From: Biscogniauxia marginata
Taxonomy: Eukaryota > Ascomycota > Sordariomycetes > Xylariales > Xylariaceae
Direction of reading: 5' to 3'
Assembly: GCA_022695795.1 (NCBI GenBank)
Contig: MU404112.1
Coordinates: forward strand, 124,001 to 188,000
Length of the DNA: 64,000 nucleotides
Below the pieces are notes generated by a model, which searched no databases, was not told the origin of the DNA, and worked only from the letters and a program-made list of their open reading frames with translations. A program made the translations under genes and the position numbers. Of the stretch, positions 33,221 to 45,484 are shown piece by piece (within the stretch, counting starts at the first letter, position 1; each line of letters begins with the position of its first letter).

Positions 33221-36200
33221 TCCATGATAATCACGTTATTGGCACCATGCCGTACCCTCATTTGTTAGCTTCTGGATAGGTCGTATTCTTGCGCACGACA
33301 AGCTGCAAGTCGCAGGCAGCATAAGTTTTAACTAATCTATATTATACCTATCGATGAGCTGAGCTATCACCGCGAGCACGTTACCGCCTGTTCTGCTTGT
33401 CTCGTCTCGTCTCTTCTCTTCTCTCTTCTTCCTCTTCCTTTTTATTTTCATTCCTTTTATCTTGCAGAAGTTTGGATGGTGCAGAGGCTTTTTCTTTTCT
33501 TTTTCTATTTCTAGAAGGATTTAAGTTCTTGGGTGGGTATTATGCATTATAACTGGTATATGTATACTTCGTATGTGTTATACCCTTCTGATCCTGAGTA
33601 AGCTATACCTTAAGGTACCTTTACCTTAACCCCGAAAAGGGAAAGAAAAAGGCATAGAACCTTTCAATGTATGTAGCTAACAAGTAACTCACTTGTTAGG
33701 GGGAAAAGGGCCTACAAAATTACAAACTTGTAATGCTATTTATCATTATTATAATAATTGGCCTATTAGGTGTATCATATCAATCAATGGGAAAGGAACA
33801 ACTTGGTACCTACCTACCTAAAGGTTTAATAAAAGGTAGGTATGTAAACCGTAGAAGGTACTTTTCTTTTTTAAACGGGCCCTCGTCCGATGGCAGAGAA
33901 CTAACTGCACGGACAATTTTAACCTTTTTCAACGTTCACCGTAGCAGCCTCAGGTCGGTCAGTCGGGCCTAATAGAGACCTGAAAACAGGCGGGCTACCA
34001 AAACCTCTAAAGGCTAACTAGCCGCAGCATTACTTGTATCAGCGGCCGCCAGCCGCTCTCAGCCCGGTGCGGGAACTTAGTTCCGCTAAACCGCCTAGCA
34101 TCAGCTTTAGAGAGAAGCACCATTTATCGTTTGTTTCGGCTGACTTCTTCGGGCGCTCTAGACCCTCCTTTTTTCCAGGTGCCCTCCCCTCTCGCCCTCC
34201 CTCGCGTCCACCTTTTTTTTTTTCTCTTCTCGCTTTCTCTTCCACTCTCCACTTCCCACTTAGCATCCGCACGCTTGATACATCAAGACTCAAGTCTCGA
34301 ATATCAACAACTACTAGTCTCCAGACTCGTTCCAATCCACATGCTTACTTGCTTACTTGCTTACTTTGGGTACTCAATTACCCGCATAGCATCTAGTTAC
34401 CGACAGCAGGTAGGTAGGTAGGTAACTAAGGTAAGCCCTCCTTTCCCGGCCCTCCCGCCCCAGAGAGCACGACAGTGCGGCACGTATCAGATTCATCGGA
34501 AATCTAGACAGCACAAGGATAGCTAGCCAATGCGGCCGTTAGCCCAATGTGTCATGCGGAAAGGTCTAGCGTCGTGCGTTATATTCCGGCAAATTCAACG
34601 ACTCTTGCCGTCGATCCCTTCCTATCACGGAGGCATTGTGTTTCTTAACTTGCATTGATAAGTGCCGAAGAGCCCACCCGCCGTCCAGGCGAGATGAGTC
34701 GATTGTGTCTCTCTTCGTGGGGTGCATTCTAGTCGTAGTAGGCTGTGCAAAGATGGGTCCGACTTGACTATTCTCTCTAATCCTCGTCGAGACTTGTTCT
34801 CTCACCAGCTCTACTTCCCGTTGAAGGGGTGAACCCACCGCATGACATGACTGCTACAGTACCTACGAGTACACTACCTACACTATATCTCGCCTCGCGA
34901 CTCGCTTGACTAGATCTGGCGAGCCTAGGTTTCGTCCGGTTTCGTCCCAATTCTCCCTTCTGGTTATCGATCGATCATAGCATACATCATCTTTAAAGCA
35001 GCGAGCTCATATCATCATCCGCCGCTCTGCGAGTTTTGAAGCACGACGACGGCACAGACGCACAAGACCGACTAGACTCGTGAGAAGAAGACTCGAGCGC
35101 GGCCTGCAGTAACGGGTTGGTAGCTGCTATCACGAAACTCGCGCAGGCGTGAAAAACGCCGAGGCGCATGGTCAAAGCGGTCTACTCGGGCAGCAAAGCA
35201 AGCGCTCCTGCAGGTCCATAGATATGTGTGTGCTTCTTTCTGCTGATGATGCTCTTTTCTGTTCGAATCATCGTTTGAGAATCAAGTCTGTCACGCCTAG
35301 GATTGCGCGTCGCCAAGAAGACTATGCAGATACGTACAAGATGGGCAGACCGACTGATTCTCATCAAAGATCTCTAGTCTCCCCCAACCCCCTTTGTGTC
35401 CCCTCACCTGCATCTGTTTCTTCCCTTCGCCAGCCGAGCTGACCACTATCTGCGCTATTGGCTGTAGTTGAGTAAGCCCACCTGTTGCCCTACCGTTTCT
35501 TATCTAATAACCGTCGCACGTTCGGAGCAGCCCGGCGAAGGGCGCCAAACACCCGCCTGTCGATCGCCTCAGCTTAGCTCCATTAGCTGCCCACTGTGGT
35601 GAGGCCACTATCTCAGCAATTTCTCTTCTCGGCTTAGTGTCTGCTTGCCTTGTCTTCAGCTAGCCCCCATTCCGCCTCTTTATACTATATCCCGTTTCTT
35701 GTATGACAAACACCTCTGTCTCATAGTCCTCTTCTATGCTCTGCAAGTGACCTTCAAACCCTACAAAAGTATCACGGTGTTATATGAGTATGGTCTCTCT
35801 GTTGGTAATTCGTAATCTATCTCCTCCCCGAGTAGTCAACATCTCAGTGTACCCACTACCTTAGTCACTTCAAGACCGATGTATTACTACAATGGTTTGG
35901 CTATTACAAGATGTGCCTAGCTACAAGTCATTTAACTCTTTGGAATTGCCTCGCCTGTCTATTTAGACTACTAGGGGAACCCTTGATATTATGCGAACCT
36001 TTTAGAAAGAATTCTCATAATGCGTAACTCATCAAGTTATTAACTAAAAATCATCTACATTAGTAAAACCGAGCACTACATAGTAAAACGAAGGTATAAG
36101 CTATAGCGATCACCTGCTTAGGAAAGACCCAGAAATATAACTTAAACTTCCAGTAAAGGAGGCACAAGAATAACAGTGTTACTATAGTTGATGACTTCTG

Positions 36201-36936
36201 GTGACGAGCCCGCGCGTAATTTCGTATAGTTGCCTTTATCCCTTACATCCAAACAGCCTCTTCGGACCGCTCTAGACCTTTCATCAAAGAAACTAGGATG
36301 TCTGGTCTTTTAAAAGGAGAAGAAAAAATCATCCTATTTCATTGTGGGGCAACAAGAAAGGGAAAAAAATATATATAAAAAAAATCGTAAACACGGCACG
36401 AAGCTAACTATATCAATCTATCTATGAATATGGGAAACCGTTATACTCTCTCGGCCGGTAAAAAGACAATGTTTGATCGCGGTATGAGTCTCCAGCTAGA
36501 AGCAAAGCATAGGGTGCCAAAGGACCGGTAGGTAAGGGGGGTTAGAAACGACCCCCGTATAGTGAGACATGCTTAGAGATCTAGTATCTTTAAAGGGAGG
36601 GATAAACCACCCACTACTCCAGAGTTATTTGGACCCTCTTCATCAAAAGAAATACTCCCTCGTTTACAAGTCGGGGAAGCGGTAGTAGGAAATAAGACTC
36701 CCAACAGAGCCTCAATCAAGAGCGGGTTCCTTTATTAAGAACATTGAGAAACTTAATCAGAATAAAAATAAATAAATAAAAATTTCAACTACCTACGTGA
36801 TATTCATCGAGTTAGGCCCCCTTCCGTGCAGACCTGATAAATATCTCCCACTAATCGCGATAATGTTGGAGATATGAATAGAATTAGTCCATATATTCCT
36901 ATGCAAGCTAAAGGGAAAAGGAAAGACTAAATTCCA

Positions 36937-36958
36937 CCCCCCCCCCCCCCCCGGGGGG
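36937..36958. repeat. C16-G6 homopolymer pair
   Basis: Sixteen C followed directly by six G. The length is prone to sequencing or assembly error. Confidence 0.8.
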
Positions 36959-38414
36959 CTCCGTATATGGTCGACTACGGTGCCACGAGGACTGCAGCAT
37001 TGGGGGAAGCTCCATACTACCTATCACAATCTCAGTAAGAGCAGAGGTGAGTAATGATAAGAAGCCGCATATTCTTTCTTTATTTTACGAACACCCTCCT
37101 CTAGCATCTCGTTAGATTGCCCACGTTCCATGGTAGACAGACAGACAGCAACCTAACCCCCTTCGCCTCCAAATCTCGGGCTTGCCGGCGTGTTTTGTGG
37201 TTAATTACCTGATGCCTTTTTCTCTTCTCTTAGTAATAGCGTCTACCAGTATTTTTGTATTTTCCAGGATTGAAGCATTGGTAAAAAAAGAAAAGGGGGG
37301 AGGTTCTTATTATAATATTATAGAAAATGCCAGGGACTAAAATATAATAGAATACAACTCAACAATATATATATATATACCCCTATAAATGTATGTGTGT
37401 GCATACCCGTATGAAGCATTTACCCAAGTATATAATGAAAAAGCAAGTTAAGAAAACTTAAAAAATCTAGCGAGACTATATAATTACCTATATATCTGCA
37501 TTGCAGTTTATTATTACGAAACGAAAGCCGATGTATAACAACTCTCTATAATAACACGTTACTAGGAGGAAAGGGGGTAATATACCCAAGCTATATAAAT
37601 ATCACTTATCATATCTATGCAACTAATCAGGTAGACTAACACACGCATCTACCTCTAGTTAGAGGGTCCTACTATAATACAGGTACGAGACCGTTGTTAG
37701 GATTTCTTTTTGAGGATGTATCTTCTTGCTCGCGTTCGTTAATCACTGCTCGCCACAGGCAAAGGAAGACATATGAATATTCGAGATGGGCTATTTGCCA
37801 ACGGGGAAGGTGAACATGAGCTAGGCTGGACCTAGTTAAATAAGAGGCGGTATATGTATATAATCTAGCCGCCTACATAAATACTAGGTAAAGAGGGTTT
37901 GTCTCCGTGGTAGTCGTAAGTCTTGACTAGAGCGGACAGCAGGGACCTCATGAGAGTACCTAGGTATCTAGATTATTTAGTGGAAATATACAATGACGAT
38001 AAAGTATAGGACAAATGACAGATTCTAGACAAACCTACGACTATGCCTAATGAATGTTAGTTCGCAGAAGATAAAGTAACTGCTACGGCTTTTCTTTTCC
38101 CAGCCCCTCTGGAGCGAGTGGTGCTTACCGGGCCTGAAAGTAATTAGTAAGCAAGTCTCCGCCGTCACGGCTTTAGTTCTGGCTGGTGTTCAAGGCCAAC
38201 ACGCCCAAGAAGGTCTAGACACATCTTGGACTTCAATAGAAAACGAATTTCGTAGTTCAACCAGCCAATATATTTACTCATGCAACCGGCGGAGCCGGAA
38301 TAATAAATACAGGGGGGTATCATGAGTCATAAATCCGTCAAAACCTATGCATTCCAAACGCCTCTAGCTGTCTATCTGAGTTTCGTATATAATTGACGTT
38401 GCTTCGTAAATGTA

Positions 38415-38446
38415 GATGTGTGTGCGTGTGTGTGTGTGCGCGCGCA
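38415..38446. repeat. Alternating GT then GC dinucleotide tract
   Basis: TGTGTG runs into GCGCGCGC, an alternating purine-pyrimidine tract just past the 3' end of CSN12. Confidence 0.85.
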
Positions 38447-38491
38447 TACTAGGGACCGCCTACACTGCCGTAAGCGTAGCACGAAAGAGCC

Positions 38492-40199
38492 TCACGGGTC
38501 TCGGACCCATCCAGGGATATTATCCTCCATCTGACCGATTGCCTCCGTCACACTTGGCCACCCTGCTGCTACCGCACTCCCCTTCTGCTTCGCACCCATA
38601 ATTGCAAAGCGGCCTTGAGAATGCGCTAGAAATCCATGAAGTAGCCCTTGTGCACATAAGGAGGCGACCATAGATTCAACATGTTCTGCCGTCACCGCCA
38701 TGTTGCCCCAGATTAGGCCCTCATTCGGTCGAAGTGTCTTTGGTCCGCCAGGGGGCGGAGCTAGCGTAGATTCTCCTATGTCGTCCCCAGCACTGTTCGA
38801 TACCGCCTTTAAAAACATGCTGTTGATATGCGGCTGTCTCCCCTTTGGCGCCGGATTGGCAGGCAAATACCCTTCTAAACGTTTTTGAACATAATTGGTT
38901 GTGACGAGGAGATGTGACAGCTCCAGAGTTGCGGCTTTGCGGGAATCGGCTTCTGTCGGAGCAACATATGTGAGGAGGAACGTACGGCGCGAAAGAGACC
39001 GCCAAAGCAACGGTCGTAGGCGGTACGTCAATGTCAGAAGCAGACCTTTCCTGAACAACCACTCTTCATGTATCTCTAGGGCGTGCTGATAGACAAGGTA
39101 ATTTCCAGTACGAATCGACTGAGCAAACTGGTCGAAGATGGGTGCCATGGACTGGGCTTCAGGCCGCTGTAGAAGGGCCTGAGAAGGAAGACGGCCAATG
39201 AGCATGTTGGAGGGGATCAGATAAGTTAGTATCAACTGACGATGCTTTTGGAAGCTTGGCGGTGTCTGGGAATAGGCCTCCTGCAGGCATTGAGCAGCCC
39301 GAGCAAAGTGGTTGTTGATGAAATGGAACCGGCCTAGGTAGTACAAATACGTGACTCTTTGGGCTGCCGGGTAGTAGGAAAGTGGAGGTGATTTGGCGCT
39401 GATGTTGGTGAAGAGTTGTTTAGCGAGATGGGTTTTGCGACACTGCAATAGATTGTTAGCTGGTTGTCGTGCCATGATGTGTGAATTGTGTGTCCGCATA
39501 CAGCGAATAAAAGCTTCAGTGTGACGTTGGCGAATATGTAGACGCCAACTTTCTTGCCCTCCGGTTTCGCGAATCGCTGGCTTGACCGGTCCGTTAAACA
39601 GGTAGTGAAGATCTTCTGGATGATCTCGGCCGTGGTTCCAACAATCGAACCCTGATCTTCTTCGCCCGTGTCGATTGTATTGAGCTTCTTGGTGAGATCG
39701 GGGCGTTTGTTCAGCGTCATGGACAACTTCGACAGAGAAGCACACAGCGATATGCTCGTCTTCAGCATTATGGTTCCGTATGTAGGATTATTGAGTGCTG
39801 TCGCACATGAGCTGGCGGGATCGTTGTTAGCTGGGGGATGAGCGGCCACAGGACTAGAGGATTGGTGTACTTAGTCAGGGCAGTGAGCAGTTGATGTGCG
39901 CCCAGGAGGTCCTCGAAATCCACGTCCCGCCAGTACTCGAAATAATCTCTCATGAAGGAAATGAATCCAGGCCACGCTGTCCCCTGGTCTTCTGGCACGT
40001 TATCCTCCTCGGGAAGACATGATTCGACGAGCTTCTCGATCGCATTGGCATTTCGATACCCGTTCTTGAGCTCGGTCGCAAGGTTGAGATATTCTTGGGG
40101 CAAGGGTGGTTCGACCAGAAGCCAGTCACGAAGACTGTCCCCGTTGCGCGTCTTGAGAAAGCCGCGAATGCTTGTGAGAAATTTAATTGTTAAGGCCAT
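38492..40199 (-). CDS. CSN12: Csn12-like PCI-domain protein (PCID2/Thp1 family)
   Basis: Three exons on the minus strand: 40199-39871, 39811-39502 and 39442-38492, total 529 residues. Introns are 59 nt (GTACAC...GCCAG) and 59 nt (GTATGC...TTGCAG, with an AGCTAAC branch site). Joins restore LLTALTN-SCATALNNPTYGTIMLKTSISLC and LKLLFA-CRKTHLAKQLFTNI, both continuous in the Csn12 family. Further family segments are YPAAQRVTYLYYLGRFHFINNHFARA, YLIPSNMLIGRLP and, in the PCI winged-helix region, LLVTTNYVQKRLEGYL...AVTAEHVESMVASLCAQG. Relatives act in the TREX-2/Thp1-like mRNA export module or associate with the COP9 signalosome and splicing. The C-terminus VPGWVR-like (IPGWVRDP) is typical of fungal members. 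Confidence 0.92.
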
Positions 40200-40810
40200 T
40201 GTCTTTGTTGAAAGATGTCGTCGAGGGTTGGTATCCGCGTCGGGTCCAGGGACGCCGTCTTTGACCTTGCAAGAAAGCTACACGCATCGGAGGGAGTCGT
40301 CGGCCCTGTGACTTCGAATATAATTGAGACAGCTTTTCTCCGTCGAATAATGCGTATAATTCGGGCGACGTGCTAGGCTCGGGGCTTCGAGGTAGTGGTG
40401 AAAGAAACGATCGATGTAAACTATATAAATAACGATTGTAGTTGAGAGAAGTTACTTGAAATTCCCACAGGATCTGCGAGGTTGAGCTGCAGGTACCACT
40501 AGTACGTACCTTAGGTACCCTCAAGTACAAAGGTTGCATATACATAGTGTAAGTATCTTGTACCATGTACCTCACGGGACTCAAAACCAGCACACACTAA
40601 AATGACATCATCCGGCACTAACTTTCATCACATCGTGACTGGAACCTCTACATATACCTACCTACCTATGCATATCCCTATCACATGCAAATTGTCTGTC
40701 TAGCACCTCCATTAGGTATACTAGGAAAACTAGCGACTGAAAATTGTAACCAATCCTTTCATTCCCACGCCTAAAGAAATATTTTGACGGGTATATATTT
40801 ACACATTACA
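40200..40810. other. Tandem intergenic region CSN12 promoter / thiolase 3' end
   Basis: 611 bp with GGTACC and CCTTAGGTACC motifs at 40490-40520 and CTACCTACC at 40656-40668. No gene is visible. Confidence 0.5.
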
Positions 40811-42231
<1,421 letters not shown>

Positions 42232-43588
42232 GTTTAGCGATGGAAAGTAGGAAAGGAAGCAGATTTGTTATGGAGAGGGTAGGATACGGGGAAGAAAGCT
42301 ACGGCGGACAGTTTGGGAAAGGTTGGTAGGTACAAGTAGAGTCCGTGTAGTTTCGACGTAATAGTCGCGATAATTCGGGGTTCTCTACCCCGGTGCTACC
42401 CGCGCGAGTTGAGGTCCTCGGCTGCGGCTTCTAGCGGGAATCTAGTGTGCCGTCCACCGCATGCACATGTTACCCCCACTTCTCCGATTAGATATTCTGG
42501 GGAAGAGTAACAAAGACGATATTCCAGCTAAGCAGCTTAGCACAGTACATGTAATTGCGTTGTAAGTCCAGCCAGGCCGATACCTAGGTACCTCTTATAT
42601 ATGTACATTAATGCAATTGTAGTGGGGGCTGCTAAAGCGAAGAAACATCATGTGCACTATCTAATCTGTGAATGAGGAGCAACATAACAGTACAATACAT
42701 GTACACAACAAGGAAGGTCATGCAAGACCTCGCAACTTCGGCGGAGGCCATCAATGGATAACATGTACGTGGGGAAAGGAATCAAACATGGCATTGTCAC
42801 TTTTCTAACGAGGCTACCTAAAAGACGTTTGTAAAGTGCTTCTTTTGAATTGCTGGGTATATCACTTGCTAGTATGCCCGAGAGTCACTTAATGGCTTGT
42901 ACTTATGTATAGCTTTTAATGTAAGATTACATACCTTAAGGACCTCCTTATATTCCTCCCGAGTCTGAGCCAGAGGTATCATTTATCGAGACTCAGTTGT
43001 TCCCGGCCTACCTTGTCTGCATTTGCGTCCCGTAATATAGAGGAATCAGACGTAAGGACTTTCGTTAGCTAGAACTACCTCGCCTCTGGCTTCATCGAGA
43101 GCAAACTCGAACTTGGCTGTAAACAAGCAATACTGGATATGGGGGAGCTTATCGATGCGGCTCAAAGGTCAGGTAGATACATATATTCAAAAAGGAAGAA
43201 GCAAACGAAGAACTTTCCAGCAGGCTTAGTGTACAAGGTCAGTTTGCTTTTTACCCCACTATGCCCCTCAATACCCCACTATCCGATTCTGATTCCGTCG
43301 TGTATCCTTATATTTGACGCTAGGCCTGATTTAGCGACAGAAAAGGTGCCATAAGCAATCCACTGCTATGTGCTACATACAATCTTAGGTAGGGGAGTCA
43401 GGACCTCTCTTTCGCCGCCCAAATTCCATCTTCGACCCTTTGAGTCTTTCCGACTTCACCTTCATACCGACCGACCTACTTACCTCCTACTTTCTACTCG
43501 CCCGCCTCCAAGGCCACAACCTTTTTTCTTCTTTTGCAGTGCAAATTTTCTTCTCTTCGACAGATAATCCAAGAGTCTCCAATCCACC
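42232..43588. promoter_or_regulatory. Divergent intergenic region thiolase / RAD6
   Basis: 1.36 kb. A pyrimidine-rich leader-like stretch immediately precedes RAD6 (43390-43560). TACCTAGGTACCTCTTATATATG lies at about 42581-42603. No further gene is visible. Confidence 0.5.
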
Positions 43589-44255
43589 ATGTCTACCGCT
43601 GCTCGCCGCCGTTTGATGCGAGACTTCAAGGTGAGTGCGACATGCAGCAACCAACTTGATCGATCCAACTGACAAAGGCCGTAAAGCGCATGCAGACTGA
43701 CCCTCCCGCTGGCGTATCTGCATCACCTGTTCCTGATAATGTCATGACCTGGTAAGACTGATATTGACGCCTCTCTTCCCCTCCCACCCCCCCGCAGTAA
43801 TAGCAGGAACTAACCTCTACCTCCCTGAAAGGAACGCTGTTATCATCGGTCCCGCCGACACTCCCTTTGAAGATGGAACCTTCCGACTGGTGATGCATTT
43901 CGAGGAACAGTACCCAAACAAGCCGCCAGCGGTCAAGTTCATCAGCCAGATGTTCCACCCCAATGTTTATGCCACGGGAGAGCTCTGCTTGGACATTCTG
44001 CAAAACCGGTGGAGTCCTACATACGATGTCGCCGCTGTCTTGACGAGCATCCAGAGGTAATACACAGGGCCCCCTGGATTTGGAGTGGCGATGTGCTGTT
44101 TACAAATACTGATCTCTCGTCTTCTATCTAGTCTATTAAACGATCCGAACACAGGCTCGCCGGCAAACGTAGAAGCATCCAACCTGTACAAGGACAACCG
44201 CAAGGAGTATACTAAGAGAGTGCGAGAGACGGTAGAGAAGAGCTGGGAAGATTGA
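43589..44255 (+). CDS. RAD6: Ubiquitin-conjugating enzyme E2 Rad6/Ubc2
   Basis: Four exons: 43589-43630, 43687-43751, 43832-44056 and 44132-44255; 151 residues, the usual length for filamentous-fungal Rad6. The protein starts [21 protein letters not shown] and contains the E2 core, with HPN at 78-80 and catalytic Cys88 in [17 protein letters not shown]. The C-terminus is [11 protein letters not shown]; the long acidic tail of yeast Rad6 is absent, as in other filamentous fungi. It monoubiquitinates histone H2B with Bre1 and PCNA with Rad18, and serves Ubr1 in the N-degron pathway. Intron 2 has an AACTAAC branch site. Confidence 0.96.
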
Positions 44256-45484
44256 TCCGTTTATGATCAAGGCTGATTCTGCCAAGGTTGACGATGATGA
44301 TGATGAGATGCTTCAGTTCTCTTTACAGATGGGCGAATGCTCTGAAGAGGAGTGATTCGGGATTTGGCGTTTTTTTTGGCTGGTCTAGGACGGGAATGGC
44401 TTTTTTATCTTCTCTGAGTGAGTATCTGCGCAGTCGCTAAGGCAGTATCGCCAGCAGATACCGTCGGTTCCTTTGGTGCAAATCGAACATCATGTCTTAC
44501 ATCGAAGTATCTACACCTAGTTCAAGATGGCTTGCTTATCAGCGAGCCTTTTCTTTTTCTCTACCATCGCATCAGCTGGCGTTTCTACCTGTTGTTTACC
44601 TAATTTTCTACACTTTACAATTGAAACTCAGGTTGAATACTTTCAAGATAGCTGTTTGGAAGTTGGCTAGGATTGTAGGAATGATAGGCTCGAGTTGCAT
44701 GTTATCTATATCTATAGTAGTATCGGTGTTGCCCGCATATCTATTATACCTTAGGTACCTAAGGTACATAAGCACTTAGTAGGTACCTTAGGTACGTAGG
44801 GACTTGGTGTTTATGAACTTCGGTATAATGTTGCATGAATCAGTAATTCTTTAACCGGGCGGGAACAAAGTTTACTAGCAGCTCAAGTCCTGTACATCTT
44901 ACCCTCTTTTAGGTTTCCTTCCTTTTCTCCTTATAGAGGTAGCCCTACTTAGGTAAGTAGCGGTATAAGTCCATCTCGACGTGTAAGTAGCTTATGTAAG
45001 TACCTTCTATAAGTACCTACCTGATAATTACATGAAGTGTCGTCGGGTTTGGTGGGTGGTGGGGTCGTTCTCCGTTCTGTTCCCCCCCTAGAGTGTGACC
45101 CTCATGGCCTAAACTACCCGCGGATCTAAAAGGCTTCCCTACACATCACCTCAGGCACCGCATAAATCCTGCAGCGAAACGTCCTACCAACCCTGTTCCC
45201 CTTGTGACGCGACGTTCTCCCACTCCTACATCTTTTTTTTCTTCCCTTTTCCTTTTGTCCAGTTTCACTAGACAACAGCAACACAACATAGAAAGCGTGC
45301 TTCATTGCTTTGCTACGTCTCTTCAGCATTCTTCGACCTGTTCGCCGTTCAGTCGGCCGAGCTGAGTCTTTTTGCCTGTCACGCCTAGACTTGCTCGCCT
45401 TCATGACTTGGGATACACCCACCCTCTCCCCCCCTTGTTACATGTCCCGCTGCGCATAAGCGTTGTCAGAACGCTACCGCCATC
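44256..45484. other. Tandem intergenic region RAD6 3' end / kinesin promoter
   Basis: 1.23 kb. TTAGGTACCTAAGGTAC palindromic motifs cluster at 44750-44795. A pyrimidine-rich leader lies at 45140-45290. Short ORFs are not convincing. Confidence 0.5.

Larger units (their letters stand above)
30734..38491. other. 7.8 kb gene-poor region upstream of the zinc-finger gene
   Basis: No frame here shows family features, codon coherence or spliceable exons that I could join. It contains GA repeats, an ATGGAG hexamer array, a G-rich tract, a C16-G6 run, a GT/GC alternating tract, and dense TAGGTACCTA-like motifs (32210-32420). Between about 34190 and 34330 is a pyrimidine-rich stretch that looks like a fungal promoter/leader on the plus strand but has no gene behind it. 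Parts of 35800-38100 are AT-rich. It may be an extended regulatory region, noncoding transcripts or decayed repeats. Confidence 0.5.
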
